A stretch of DNA of 64,000 nucleotides from Clostridiales bacterium (GCA_019416265.1 DXXQ01000120.1:1-64000); one strand, 5' to 3'; positions 26,058 through 36,297 are shown, numbered from the stretch's first letter. A program made the numbers and translations. The notes: generated by a model from the sequence alone, not told the origin.

Positions 26058-27968
26058 TTATTCCCTAATCCAAACTCTCATTTGCCCCAATCCGCGGTTT
26101 CCCCAGAGATAGTAAGGAACTGCCTTCATTGTTACCGGTTTTCTCTCCGGTGCCCTGGAAGCATACAGCTCATCGCTGTCTTCTTCTCGTAGAGCTTTCA
26201 TTGTCAGAATTACTGTTCCCTCCAGAACCCCCTCTGTTTCCTGAGCCACCTCAATTTCGCTGTCACGTGGAAGGATAAGAGCCTGAAGCTGTGGTCCGTT
26301 ATCAACACCTTCGAAACAGTAAACCATGGGACCGCGCATTAAGCCGACGCATCCAACTGTATCCAGACAACGAACGGTTCCATACATTCTTCGCACCTCC
26401 ATAGGGAAAGTCATCTGTACCGTATCCCCCTCTTTCCAGCTGCGGCGGATATAGGCATAGCCCTCTTCCATACAGAAGTCTGCTGCTTCACCATTCACAG
26501 TGATCCTCAAAGAAGCTTCTTTCACATATCCAGGAACATGAATGGCAAATGTAAACTCCTCTTGTGTTTTTGGAGTCAACGTATATTTCACATCCCCCTT
26601 CCATGGATATTCTGTCTCCACTCTGATATCTGCATGGGACAGCTGCGCTTCCTGACCGATCATCAGATGGGAATAAATCGTATCGTCGCTTTCACTCCAG
26701 CAGTATTTTCCAATAGAAAGAATCATTCTTGCAAGATTTGGAGGACAGCAGGCGCAGGCGTACCAGCCAGGTCTTTCCGGCAGCACATGCTTCATGCCAA
26801 ACACCTCTCCTGAAAGTCCCGGATTTGTCTCCAATGGATTCACATAGAAGAAATGTTTTCCATCCTGCTGCATGCCACTGATGGTGGAATTATAAATACA
26901 ACGCTCTATAATATCCGCATATTTTCCCTTCGGATCCAGATCAAGCATAGCTTTTGCAAAAAAGACAAGTCCGATCTGGGCACAGGTTTCAGCATAAGCC
27001 CTGTCTGGAGGCAAATCGTAGTCCTTAGAAAATGCCTCCCACTCTCCAGACGACCCAATGGCGCCTGTGAGGTACATTTTTTTCTGAAGGATACTGTCCA
27101 TCAACGTTTCACATGCCTGCTTCAGGGATTCATCCCCAGTTGCCGCTGCCAGATCTGCCATTGCCCGATACAGGTATACGGCTCTCACTGCGTGTCCCTC
27201 TGCAGATTTCTGCTCCCGCACCGGTGCATGAGATTGATTATATTCCAGATAATCAGGATCCATATGGAAAATCTCGAAATCCCGGTTTTCTCTTTCCTTA
27301 TGAAAAAAATCCTTTTGCCTGCCTCGGCTCTCAATAAAGTAGGAGGCAATCCTACAGTACTTTTCATCTCCCGTCAGCTGGTAAAGGCGCATCAGACCTA
27401 CCTCCACCTCCTCGTGGCCCGGAATACCGTAATGCTCCTCATTAAAGACAGCCCCTATGCAGTCTGCCATCTTTTCCGCTACATCAAGAATTTTTTTCTT
27501 GCCTGTTACCTCATAGTAACCGCAGGCTGCTTCCATCATATGGCCCATACAGTATAGTTCATGGCCCTCCAGAAGATTCTTCCAACGATGCTCCGGCTCC
27601 TTGATGGTAAAGTAGGTATCCAGATATCCGTCTTCCTGCTGAGCCTTTGCGATAATGTCAATGACCTCATCTGCATCTCTTTCCAGTTCAGGATCCGGAT
27701 GTACCCAAAGAGAATATGCGACTGCCTCCAGCCACTTCGCTACATCGCTGTCCTGGAACACCATTCCGTAAAATTCGCCGTCTTCCATGCCTGCGGCAAT
27801 TCGGAAATTTGCCAGTGCATGGCTTTTTTCCGCACCTGGAATTTCATCATTTAGGATTTTCTGCTGATAGGGAATTACTGTTTCCACTACCTTTTTCTGA
27901 TAGGGAGACCAGAATTTATCCTTACATTTTGTCTGTTTCAAAGAAACAGCATGTATCTTATTCTTCAT
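26058..27968 (-). CDS. GH127 beta-L-arabinofuranosidase
   Basis: 636-residue cytoplasmic glycosidase of GH127 (formerly DUF1680). The characteristic zinc/catalytic residues are visible: Glu 327 and Cys 329 in AETCAQIG, and Cys 407/Cys 408 in YACACCPPN, matching the Glu and Cys ligands and the Cys nucleophile known for HypBA1. No signal peptide. GH127 enzymes release beta-L-arabinofuranose from plant glycans such as hydroxyproline-linked arabinans. It is the last gene of the operon, 10 bases after the YicI-like GH31. Related GH146-type activities cannot be excluded. Confidence 0.9.
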   Translation of the reverse strand: MKNKIHAVSLKQTKCKDKFWSPYQKKVVETVIPYQQKILNDEIPGAEKSHALANFRIAAGMEDGEFYGMVFQDSDVAKWLEAVAYSLWVHPDPELERDADEVIDIIAKAQQEDGYLDTYFTIKEPEHRWKNLLEGHELYCMGHMMEAACGYYEVTGKKKILDVAEKMADCIGAVFNEEHYGIPGHEEVEVGLMRLYQLTGDEKYCRIASYFIESRGRQKDFFHKERENRDFEIFHMDPDYLEYNQSHAPVREQKSAEGHAVRAVYLYRAMADLAAATGDESLKQACETLMDSILQKKMYLTGAIGSSGEWEAFSKDYDLPPDRAYAETCAQIGLVFFAKAMLDLDPKGKYADIIERCIYNSTISGMQQDGKHFFYVNPLETNPGLSGEVFGMKHVLPERPGWYACACCPPNLARMILSIGKYCWSESDDTIYSHLMIGQEAQLSHADIRVETEYPWKGDVKYTLTPKTQEEFTFAIHVPGYVKEASLRITVNGEAADFCMEEGYAYIRRSWKEGDTVQMTFPMEVRRMYGTVRCLDTVGCVGLMRGPMVYCFEGVDNGPQLQALILPRDSEIEVAQETEGVLEGTVILTMKALREEDSDELYASRAPERKPVTMKAVPYYLWGNRGLGQMRVWIRE

Positions 27969-27977
27969 ATTCTCCCC

Positions 27978-30266
27978 CTATTTTCCTTCACTTAATACAA
28001 TCACAGCCCGAGCGCCCTCTCTGCGAACTGCAGCCTCTTTATCCCAGAGCGCCTTTGTCTGCCAGTTTTCGCTGCCGCCTTCTACGGTTACAATAATCTC
28101 CTGTCCCTGTCTCACAGCCACTGCGTGCATTACAGGTTTGCCTGTCAAATCCGGTACGGTTACCTCCGACTGTTCTCCATCTGCCAGCCAGGAAACTGCC
28201 AGTGTTACGCCCTCTGCAAAATCATAATCCGGCTTCGTACAGCAGCTTCCAAGAGCAATGATTTTTCCCGGCGCTGCCATCAAAGGCATTCCGTGATAAT
28301 CAAAGGTTTCTTTGTGCCATCTTCCGCCCTCGCGAAGCTCATCTGTCATAAGATTGTACCATTTACCCTCTGGAAGATAATATTCCACTTCTCCGTTGTC
28401 CTGGAAAACAGGTGCTGCCAGAATACTGTCTCCCATCATATACTGCAGATCCAGATTCAGGCAGGTGCGATCCTTTGGATATTCCATAAACATGGGGCGC
28501 ATCATTGGAACGCCTGTTTCAGAGGAAACCACCGCCATCTGATAAAGATAAGGCATCAGGCGGCATTTCAATTCTACCATTTCCTTTAAAACAACACTTG
28601 CTTCGTCATCAAAGAGCCACGGAACACGATAGGATGAACTTCCATGGAGACGGCTGTGGGAGCTCATAAGTCCAAACTGGCACCATCTCTTATAGATATC
28701 CGGTGAGGCCATCTGCTCAAATCCGCTGATATCATGGCTCCAGAAGCCGAATCCGCCACAGGCAAGGGATAACCCGCCGCGCAGAGTTTCCGCCATAGAG
28801 GAATAGCTTGCCGTACAATCGCCGCCCCAGTGAGCCGGGAACTGCTGTCCGCCTACCGTCGCAGAACGGGCAAATAATACTGCGTTTCCTTTCTTCTTTT
28901 CCTGTTCCAAAATCTCAAATACTGCCTGATTGTAAAAATATGTATATGCGTTATGCATATCCACCGGATCAGAACCGTCAAACCACTGAATATCTGTTAC
29001 AGGAACTCTTTCGCCGAAGTCTGTCTTAAAACAGTCAACTCCCATATCCAAAAGGGTTTTCAACTTGCTCTGATACCAAGCTCTGGCATCTGGATTTGTA
29101 AAGTCCACCAGCGCCATCCCCGGCTGCCACAGGTCTGTCTGCCATACGGAACCATCTGTTTTCTTTAGGAGGTAGCCTCTTTCTTTTCCCTCTTTAAACA
29201 GGTGGGACATCTGCCCGATATAAGGATTAATCCATACGCAGATCTTCAGTCCCCTGTCATGATAGCGTTTCAGCATTCCTTCCGGATCAGGGAAGGTATC
29301 CGGATCCCAGGTGAAGTCACACCAACGATAAGCCCGCATCCAATAGCAGTCAAAGTGAAATACATGGAGAGGGATATCCCTGTCCGCCATACCCTGTATA
29401 AAACTGCTGGTGGTTTCTTCGTCATAATTTGTGGTAAAAGATGTGGTCAGCCAGAGTCCAAAGGACCATGCCGGAGGAAGAGCCGGTTTGCCGGTCAGTT
29501 CACAATATCTTGAAACAGCTTCCTTGGGATCGTCCTCTGCAATCACATAATAGCCAAGGGATTCTCCGGGTACAGAAAACTGCACCTCCTCCACCTTTTC
29601 ACTGCCAATCTCAAAGGATACTTCTCCTAACGTATCAACCAGGATTCCATACCCCTTACTGCTGAGATAAAAAGGAATACATTTATATCCCTGCTCGCTG
29701 GCGGTACCGCCATCCTCGTTCCAGTTTTCTACAATCTGTCCGTTTTTTACAAAGGAGGTGAAACGTTCGCCCAGACCGTATATATATTCTCCTACGTCCA
29801 GGCTAAGCTGCTCTACCATATAGCTTTCTCCTGTATCCCTATTCAACATTCTGGCCATGTTCCTGTAATCGGACATAGTAAGCAGTTTGTCATTTTTGTA
29901 ATATGCCACACACCATTTACCAGGTGCCTTGGTAATCACTGCCTTTGCTGCGCCACTTCGATAAGTCAGCGCCTGTTCATCTTCTGTAATTGCCACAGTC
30001 CGTTCTGCAGGATAGATCACAGGACGAACCGTTTTTTTTGCCATTCCATCAAAATGAATAATCTCCGTATGGATCACATTTTCCATAGGACTTGTAAATG
30101 TAACGGTCAATATTCCTACATTCAGACAATCTCCCCTGTCTGTAATGTGTTTAGCCACACCATAAACCACAAGACTGTCCCCATCTATTTCATGACCTGC
30201 ATACTCCACTGCAAAAACAGGCTCATATTCTTTTCTCATTAACCAAAAACCATTTGTAAATTTCAT
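27978..30266 (-). CDS. yicI: GH31 alpha-xylosidase, YicI-like
   Basis: 762 residues, cytoplasmic. The N-terminus FTNGFWLMRK and the core KTDFGERVP (nucleophile Asp 416) and HWGGDC (acid Asp 483) align by position and text with E. coli YicI, as does GFGFWSHDISGFE. YicI-type enzymes remove alpha-xylose from isoprimeverose and xyloglucan oligosaccharides. It lies between the DUF624 and GH127 genes with gaps of 14 and 9 bases. Confidence 0.92.
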   Translation of the reverse strand: MKFTNGFWLMRKEYEPVFAVEYAGHEIDGDSLVVYGVAKHITDRGDCLNVGILTVTFTSPMENVIHTEIIHFDGMAKKTVRPVIYPAERTVAITEDEQALTYRSGAAKAVITKAPGKWCVAYYKNDKLLTMSDYRNMARMLNRDTGESYMVEQLSLDVGEYIYGLGERFTSFVKNGQIVENWNEDGGTASEQGYKCIPFYLSSKGYGILVDTLGEVSFEIGSEKVEEVQFSVPGESLGYYVIAEDDPKEAVSRYCELTGKPALPPAWSFGLWLTTSFTTNYDEETTSSFIQGMADRDIPLHVFHFDCYWMRAYRWCDFTWDPDTFPDPEGMLKRYHDRGLKICVWINPYIGQMSHLFKEGKERGYLLKKTDGSVWQTDLWQPGMALVDFTNPDARAWYQSKLKTLLDMGVDCFKTDFGERVPVTDIQWFDGSDPVDMHNAYTYFYNQAVFEILEQEKKKGNAVLFARSATVGGQQFPAHWGGDCTASYSSMAETLRGGLSLACGGFGFWSHDISGFEQMASPDIYKRWCQFGLMSSHSRLHGSSSYRVPWLFDDEASVVLKEMVELKCRLMPYLYQMAVVSSETGVPMMRPMFMEYPKDRTCLNLDLQYMMGDSILAAPVFQDNGEVEYYLPEGKWYNLMTDELREGGRWHKETFDYHGMPLMAAPGKIIALGSCCTKPDYDFAEGVTLAVSWLADGEQSEVTVPDLTGKPVMHAVAVRQGQEIIVTVEGGSENWQTKALWDKEAAVRREGARAVIVLSEGK

Positions 30267-30280
30267 TGTATTTTCTCCTT

Positions 30281-30940
30281 TTACTCACAGTTTTCACCGG
30301 ATGCATTCTCTTCCTTCGGCATATGTCTGTCCAAAAGCGGTTCGATCATATAGGACGCCACGCAGGAAACCGCTCCCGGGATTACCATAAACAGCGCCGG
30401 TCTGGCAAGCAGTGTCAGGTAGGATACTGCAAATAGGCCAAACAATACCAGTGATACCGGCAGATGTTTTACCGTCATATAAAATGATAATTTTACAAAC
30501 CATCCAGACGGCATATCAAACCGCGACAGCGCCGGAAAGGCATAGCATGCGGCTATGATAAAAAGTACAATCACTAACGCGTAAAGCACCATAAAGAATA
30601 TGCCAAACAAATTGCGTAATCTGGCATCCAAAATTCCGATGTTCAGAAACATCAGGAAGATAACACCCACATAGATCAAAGTCAGAGGAATGGATGAAAC
30701 CAGATTCTGTTTATACGCATGCCAGAACTGTCTGGTAACTGAATCTCTGTCGCATCTCACGGATTTCGTTACAGCAGCATATAACGCACTGAAGGATGCA
30801 CCGATGGTGATAATGGGAATACACCCGATCAGCCAGTAAATACTTACCAGCATCACATCAAAGATCTTGCCTGTATAGGTATAGAAATTACCGTCAAAAT
30901 CAAACATTCTTCTTTCTGATGACTGACCTGTTTTTTTCAT
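30281..30940 (-). CDS. YesL-like membrane protein (DUF624)
   Basis: 219 residues with about five hydrophobic helices (VMLVSIYWLIGCIPIITIGASF opens the first pair). DUF624/YesL proteins occur in Firmicutes glycan operons next to YesM/YesN and CUT1 transporters. Their role is unknown; an accessory function in transport or sensing is possible. It sits between the two GH31 genes, 14 bases before the start of the YicI-like gene. Confidence 0.85.
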   Translation of the reverse strand: MKKTGQSSERRMFDFDGNFYTYTGKIFDVMLVSIYWLIGCIPIITIGASFSALYAAVTKSVRCDRDSVTRQFWHAYKQNLVSSIPLTLIYVGVIFLMFLNIGILDARLRNLFGIFFMVLYALVIVLFIIAACYAFPALSRFDMPSGWFVKLSFYMTVKHLPVSLVLFGLFAVSYLTLLARPALFMVIPGAVSCVASYMIEPLLDRHMPKEENASGENCE

Positions 30941-30963
30941 CCAATCCCTCCAAACTTATACTC

Positions 30964-32997
30964 TTACTTCAGATCAATTTTATATCCGTTTCTTGCAAAA
31001 ATAGGAATCTGCTCAATAGGAGCAGCTGTCACAACAGTCTGTCCCCCTTCAAACTCTTCTCCCGTCCATGCATTTGTCCATTTTGCACCTGCCGGCAGAT
31101 AAATGGATGTTTCCGTACATCCTGCGTCTGTGATAGGTTTTACCAGAAGATCCGGTCCGAACATATATTCATCTTCCACGTTCCAGGATTCCTTATCCTC
31201 CGGGAATTCGTAGAACAGGGTACGCATAACCGGTGTTCCTTTTTCATGAGCCTCTTCCATTCGCTCTGTTACATATGGACGGAGTTTTTCACGAAGATTC
31301 AGATAGTAGCTAAGAATCTCGTATACCTGATCTGTATAGCTCCATACCTCGTTAGGAGCACCGGACACACATTCTGCACCGCCTGTAGTTCCATACTGTG
31401 GCTGAAGCGGCCAGCGGTATCCGTGCAGACGCATAACCGGACAGAAGCATCCGTACTCAAACCAGCGGATTAAAAGTTCGTGAAATGCCGGATCGTTAAC
31501 ATTTGCACCGAAGAAACCGCCAATATCGGTAGTCCACCATGGAATTCCCGCCAGTCCCATATTCAGACCTGCTGCAACCTGGTTCTTCATACTTGGGAAG
31601 GAGGATTTAATATCACCGGACCATACCAGGGCGCCATATCTCTGAGAACCTGCCCATGCGCAGCGCAGAAGGTTGATGATGTTTTCCTGTCCCTCGCCTT
31701 TCATTCCATCAAAGAAGGTTTTCGCATACATAACCGGGTAAATATTTCCAATCTGTACATCTGGTCCAAGGTGGTAACGATAGTTTTCAAAATCATATAC
31801 AGTGTATTCAGGTTCTGCCTCATCCAGCCAGAATACTTTTACACCTTTATCGTAGTAATTTTTCTTTGCTTTTTCCCATACATACTCTCTGGCTTCCGGA
31901 TTTGTCGCATCAAAATGCAGGGTATTTCCCTGGAAATCCATGGAAATCGGATATCCGGATTCCACGCGTATCAAAAGGCCCTTGCCCTTCATCTCCTCAA
32001 AATTCTCACTGCGGTAATCTACTGTCGGCCAGATGGAAACCATCAGCTCGATTCCCATTTCCTTCAATTCTGCTATCATTGCATCCGGATCCGGCCAGTA
32101 AGTTGGATCAAACTTCCATTCGCCCTGAAGAGGCCAGTGGAAGAAGTCCACAACGATCACAGAGATGGGAAGTCCTCTTCTCTTGTATTCGCGGGCAACC
32201 TCCAGAAGTTCCTCCTGTGTCTGGTAACGGAGCTTGCACTGCCAGAAGCCCATTGCGTAATCCGGCATCATAGGAACCTTTCCTGTAGCATTTGCATATG
32301 CTTCCTCAATCTCTGCCGGTGTATCGCCGGCTGTGATCCAATAATCCAGCTTCTTTGTGGAAAATGCTTCCCACGTTGTAATATTCTTTCCAAAGTTCAC
32401 ACGGCCAACTGCCGGATTGTTCCAGAGAAATCCATATCCAAGACTGGATACTGCAAATGGAACACTTGCCTGGGAATTTCTATGTGCCAGCTCCAGATCT
32501 GCCCCCTTCACATCCAGGAAATCCTGCTGATACTGTCCCATACCGAAGATTTTTTCATCCGGATTGGAAATGAACCTCATGGAGAGACGATAGTCCCCTC
32601 CAATAATAGGCTTAAATTCTCTTGCATCTACTTCCAGAGAACTGCAGGTACTGCCGAACATGTCCTTTCTTGTACGCAGATATTCCTCCAGAAGAATCTC
32701 ATTTTTCTGATTATAAAATGTAATCTTTCCGATCAGGTTGATTTCTGCGCGAATCTTTCCGTTAACGATCTCTCCGCCGTCCTCTTTTACTGTAATCTGT
32801 GGATTACCCGGATTCTCCTGTTTCAAAAGAGCCCAGTCCTCATCCGGCATCTCCGCCAGTTTGGTGGAACGTACACGAAGGCTGTTTTCACCCCATGGTT
32901 CGATGATCAGTCTCTCCGCTTCATAGCGGTAACAGAGAGAGTTGCCCTTTTGTTCAAAATAACCATAAACAACTTTTACTTCATCCTGTGATGCCAT
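30964..32997 (-). CDS. GH31 glycosidase (alpha-xylosidase/alpha-glucosidase)
   Basis: 677 residues, cytoplasmic, second GH31 in the operon. The catalytic region reads VFWLDEAEPEY (nucleophile Asp in WLDE), and SGDIKSSF is the likely acid/base Asp region. It is shorter and diverged from the YicI-like paralogue, closer to the XylS/oligosaccharide alpha-xylosidase subgroup. ATG 32997 is favoured because AAGGAGGA lies 7 bases upstream; the TTG two codons earlier is too close. Two different GH31 enzymes suggest that two linkages or chain positions are processed. Confidence 0.88.
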   Translation of the reverse strand: MASQDEVKVVYGYFEQKGNSLCYRYEAERLIIEPWGENSLRVRSTKLAEMPDEDWALLKQENPGNPQITVKEDGGEIVNGKIRAEINLIGKITFYNQKNEILLEEYLRTRKDMFGSTCSSLEVDAREFKPIIGGDYRLSMRFISNPDEKIFGMGQYQQDFLDVKGADLELAHRNSQASVPFAVSSLGYGFLWNNPAVGRVNFGKNITTWEAFSTKKLDYWITAGDTPAEIEEAYANATGKVPMMPDYAMGFWQCKLRYQTQEELLEVAREYKRRGLPISVIVVDFFHWPLQGEWKFDPTYWPDPDAMIAELKEMGIELMVSIWPTVDYRSENFEEMKGKGLLIRVESGYPISMDFQGNTLHFDATNPEAREYVWEKAKKNYYDKGVKVFWLDEAEPEYTVYDFENYRYHLGPDVQIGNIYPVMYAKTFFDGMKGEGQENIINLLRCAWAGSQRYGALVWSGDIKSSFPSMKNQVAAGLNMGLAGIPWWTTDIGGFFGANVNDPAFHELLIRWFEYGCFCPVMRLHGYRWPLQPQYGTTGGAECVSGAPNEVWSYTDQVYEILSYYLNLREKLRPYVTERMEEAHEKGTPVMRTLFYEFPEDKESWNVEDEYMFGPDLLVKPITDAGCTETSIYLPAGAKWTNAWTGEEFEGGQTVVTAAPIEQIPIFARNGYKIDLK

Positions 32998-33018
32998 AAT
33001 CAAATCCTCCTTAAATCA

Positions 33019-33855
33019 TCAGTCTTTTACGGCTCCTGCTACCAAACCGCCTACAATATATTTCTGCAAGAAGATAAAAAGCAGGACAACCGGAATTACC
33101 AGAATTGTTCCATATGCCATAATACAGTTCCATTTCGTACCGTACGCATTTTGGAATTTATAAATATTCGCCGTCAACGGACGCATTTCTGCATTTACAT
33201 TAAATGTCATGGAATATACTAAATCATTCCATCCATTAAGGAAGGAAATAACAATAATAGTAATGATACCTGTCTTTACTGCCGGAATCATAACATATAA
33301 AAATGACTTTAAAGCTCCGCATCCATCCAACCGTGCCGCTTCATCTAAAGCCTTTGGAACAGTCTTAAAATAAGGTCGAAGCGTTACTACTGCAAAAGGA
33401 ATGGATGCTGCTGCTATAGCAATAGGTGCTGTAAAATGTGTTCCAAGGATATTTAATTTATTAAATATCAAATACATCGGTGTCAGTGTCAGTGATGCCG
33501 GAAGCATCTGTGCTACCAGGAATGTCAACAGAAATACATGTGATCCCCGTACTTTAAACCTTCCCATTCCATATGCTGCAGGCACACCCAAAAGCAATGC
33601 AATGCCCATAGTAAGAAATCCATTAATAAAACTATTTCTTAAAGATAACAGAAATGTCTTATCTGTTAAGTTTACCAACCATGGATCTACTGTAAATTCA
33701 TGTGGAAAATATGTTAAAATCTTTCCAAACGTCTCTGAATCAGATTTAAAAGATATCTGTACTAACCAGTAAATTGGAAAAAGGAAAATAAGTGCAATTA
33801 AAATCGCAATAATTGAATTTAATAATTCTTTTCTTTTTTCTTTCGATTGAAGCAT
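33019..33855 (-). CDS. CUT1 ABC permease, MalG-like
   Basis: About 278 residues, six membrane segments. EAA loop DEAARLDGCGALKSFLYVMIP and C-terminus KYIVGGLVAGAVKD are typical of MalG-type CUT1 permeases. ATG 33855 has AGGAGG 9 bases ahead; the ATG at 33864 directly abuts that site. It follows the partner permease stop with almost no gap. No ATPase is encoded nearby, so a shared MsmX-type ATPase is assumed. Confidence 0.92.
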   Translation of the reverse strand: MLQSKEKRKELLNSIIAILIALIFLFPIYWLVQISFKSDSETFGKILTYFPHEFTVDPWLVNLTDKTFLLSLRNSFINGFLTMGIALLLGVPAAYGMGRFKVRGSHVFLLTFLVAQMLPASLTLTPMYLIFNKLNILGTHFTAPIAIAAASIPFAVVTLRPYFKTVPKALDEAARLDGCGALKSFLYVMIPAVKTGIITIIVISFLNGWNDLVYSMTFNVNAEMRPLTANIYKFQNAYGTKWNCIMAYGTILVIPVVLLFIFLQKYIVGGLVAGAVKD

Positions 33856-33856
33856 T

Positions 33857-34744
33857 TTAATCATCCTCCTTTGCCAACATTCTTAGATAGAACAATCCAA
33901 TTACAAAGAGGCATGCAAATAATACCATGGCAACTGCCGCTCCCTCGGAAAACTTAAACTGTGTAAAGGATTTTACATAAGAATAAGTACCAAGCACATC
34001 TGTTGCATTCAAAGGACCTCCCGCTGTCATTATATACATCAAATCGAATGCTCGGAAAGTATAGATGAATCCTAACATCAATACAGCCATAATAGAACCT
34101 TTCATTAGAGGAAGCGTAATGTGAAGGAATTTTTGTCCCCATGTAGCTCCATCAATGGAAGCACTTTCGTACACATCCTGTGGAATACTGGTCAGACCAG
34201 ACATTAATAACAACATGTTAAATGGAATTCCAACCCAACAGTTCATAATAATAATTGCTATCATTGCCGTAGATCCATTTACCAACCATTCCGGACCATT
34301 AATGCCAATTTTTGAAAGAAGATCATTAATCAACCCCGCATTAGAAAAAATATTTTTTCCCAAAAGTCCCGTAACAGCCATGGGCATCATATAGCTTACC
34401 AAAATCATTCCTCGAATCGGCCCGGAAAGCTTAAACTTCTGGTTGAAAAACATTGCAAATGCAAATCCAATCGTAAATTGGAAAACCAAACATGCAATTG
34501 TAAAAACGAACGTATTTCTTAATACAAGTAAAAATGTACTGTCATTGAACAAATTGATATAATTCTCAAAACCGATAAATACAGAGCCGCCTTTTGTCAG
34601 GTTTTTCACATCCACATTTTTAAAACTAAGAATTAAATTATAAACAAGCGGATATCCCAAGACAACCAACATATAAATAAAAGCTGGAAGAATGAAAATA
34701 TATCCATCCCTTTCCCTTTTAGAACCGGCATTCTTCCCTTTCAT
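33857..34744 (-). CDS. CUT1 ABC permease, MalF-like
   Basis: 295 residues with six membrane segments and the EAA loop YESASIDGATWGQKFLHITLP. The N-terminus is basic (KRERDGYIFILPAFIYML). It forms the channel with the MalG-like permease and receives substrate from the binding protein at 34944-36194. The 199-base gap upstream contains a strong stem-loop. Confidence 0.92.
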   Translation of the reverse strand: MKGKNAGSKRERDGYIFILPAFIYMLVVLGYPLVYNLILSFKNVDVKNLTKGGSVFIGFENYINLFNDSTFLLVLRNTFVFTIACLVFQFTIGFAFAMFFNQKFKLSGPIRGMILVSYMMPMAVTGLLGKNIFSNAGLINDLLSKIGINGPEWLVNGSTAMIAIIIMNCWVGIPFNMLLLMSGLTSIPQDVYESASIDGATWGQKFLHITLPLMKGSIMAVLMLGFIYTFRAFDLMYIMTAGGPLNATDVLGTYSYVKSFTQFKFSEGAAVAMVLFACLFVIGLFYLRMLAKEDD

Positions 34745-34794
34745 AAACGAATCGCCTCTCTTTCCTGTTAATTCCTTTTTGAGTAACTTTTAAA

Positions 34795-34837
34795 AATTCC
34801 ACGATTTCCGGATGATTTTTTCGGAAATCGTGGAATT
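34795..34837 (-). terminator. Strong stem-loop between binding-protein and permease genes
   Basis: A perfect 16-bp stem (34795-34810 with 34822-34837, loop of 11), followed on the minus strand by TTTTTAAAAG. It has the shape of an intrinsic terminator and lies inside the operon, so it probably acts as a leaky terminator that raises binding-protein transcripts over permease transcripts. Confidence 0.75.
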
Positions 34838-34943
34838 CAAGATTGATCAAATACTGCAGTCCTGCTTACCTATAGCCAAACATCATTTTTACTCATCGAT
34901 GCGTGGCTAAACTCACAACATAGCAGCTGCCATTCTTTCTGTA

Positions 34944-36194
34944 CTACGGAAGAGGTGTCTCCTCAACAATTGGCGTAATCGTTTCCATTGCTTTTGCAAG
35001 AGCATCCGCAGGAGCAACACCATCTACAAATACAGACTGTGTAGCACTGTAAATTGCTTCTGAAATACTTGGCCATTCTGCATGTGGTCCACGTGCATCC
35101 GCATAATTCATTTCATCTGTAAAGACTGCAAATCCTTCCTGCTCATAAGTATAATCAGATTTAGAATCGGAACGTGTTGGGATCTTGCCGGCTGTTACAC
35201 CCCATTCTCCTTCTTTTTCTTTGGAGCACATCCATTTAAGGAACTCTACGCATGCTTCTTTATTTTCTGCACCTGTGCAAACACCAAAGTTTTCACCACC
35301 GATTGTAGAACTGGAAGTTCCCTCATCGCCAGTAGGAAGCAGGCAGAATCCATAATTAAATCCATCAATCGCGTCTGTCTGTGCCAGATGCCATGTACCT
35401 ACCTCAGCCATAGCAGCCTTTCCCGCTGCAAACTGGTTGTATGCATCTGCCTGTGTCCAGTTGATACATTCTTTACTCATGTATCCGTTGCTGATCAGAT
35501 CGGAAAGAGCGGTCAGTCCTTTTACTGCGGAATCTGCTGACAGGTTGTCAACATTGGCACGTTCTGCACCGTCCTGTGTGCCCCGCAGCCATGGAAGAAT
35601 CTGGAAAGTACCCTCTTCCGTGGAAATACAGCACATTGCAAATCCGTATGTCTGTGTATCAGGATCAGTTGTCGCTGCTGCCATTTCCTGGAATTCTGCC
35701 AAACTTGTCGGCATATGATCATACCCCGCTGCCTTTAATGCATCAAGATTGCATGCAAGTGCCAAACAATTGGAATTTTGAGGCAGTCCGTAAATTTTCC
35801 CTTCAGAATCCATACAGGAACTAAGCGGTCCCTCATAGAATTTATCAAGTTCTCCCCATTTTTCCAATTCATCTGTAATATCTTCAAATACTCCTAAAGA
35901 AATATAGGATGCCATGTCAGGCGAATCCACCATACCAATATCAGGAAGTTCACCGGAAAGCGCCCCTACTGTATACTGATTCATTAACTCGTCACGGGAT
36001 ACATATGTAGCTGTAATATGAATATCATCCTGCAGGGTATTGTATTCTTCTGTCCAATCTACAATAGCCTGTGCGTCTGCAGAAGCATCAAAATAATGCC
36101 AAAGTTCAATTTCTGTTGGTTCAGCCTGTACAACAATTGCGGAGCAAGATACAGCAGCCACTGCTGCAAGAGCCAATGTCAGTTTTTTCTTCAT
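34944..36194 (-). CDS. Sugar ABC transporter solute-binding protein
   Basis: 416-residue family 1 (MalE-like) binding protein: ELWHYFDASADA near the N-terminus, PDIGMVDSPDMASYI, and KAAMAEVGTWHLAQ in the second lobe. The signal peptide is residues 1-24 (ending VQA). A Cys at 17 (AVSC) is not a convincing lipobox, because the -3 residue is Ala and a good type I site follows. First gene of the glycan uptake operon, under a promoter flanked by AraC-type repeats. The ligand is inferred to be an arabinose/xylose-decorated oligosaccharide. Confidence 0.9.
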   Translation of the reverse strand: MKKKLTLALAAVAAVSCSAIVVQAEPTEIELWHYFDASADAQAIVDWTEEYNTLQDDIHITATYVSRDELMNQYTVGALSGELPDIGMVDSPDMASYISLGVFEDITDELEKWGELDKFYEGPLSSCMDSEGKIYGLPQNSNCLALACNLDALKAAGYDHMPTSLAEFQEMAAATTDPDTQTYGFAMCCISTEEGTFQILPWLRGTQDGAERANVDNLSADSAVKGLTALSDLISNGYMSKECINWTQADAYNQFAAGKAAMAEVGTWHLAQTDAIDGFNYGFCLLPTGDEGTSSSTIGGENFGVCTGAENKEACVEFLKWMCSKEKEGEWGVTAGKIPTRSDSKSDYTYEQEGFAVFTDEMNYADARGPHAEWPSISEAIYSATQSVFVDGVAPADALAKAMETITPIVEETPLP

Positions 36195-36297
36195 ATTCGT
36201 CCTCCTTTTCCGAATTCCATATCCGGATGATAATTGTTAGAAAAACATGTCGCGACTATTGTTTTCTTTTTAAACACGTGCTTTATTTGATAATATT

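Noticed and set aside
27933..27949. CTGTTTC-AAA-GAAACAG palindrome near the GH127 start, similar to the PrpR_N operator
   Set aside because: The spacer is 3 rather than 5 bp, it lies inside codons, and no regulator of that type is nearby. Probably chance.
31480..32991. 503-codon open frame antisense to the second GH31 gene
   Set aside because: No start signal and a His/Cys-rich translation with no domain; the opposite strand has clear GH31 catalytic motifs.
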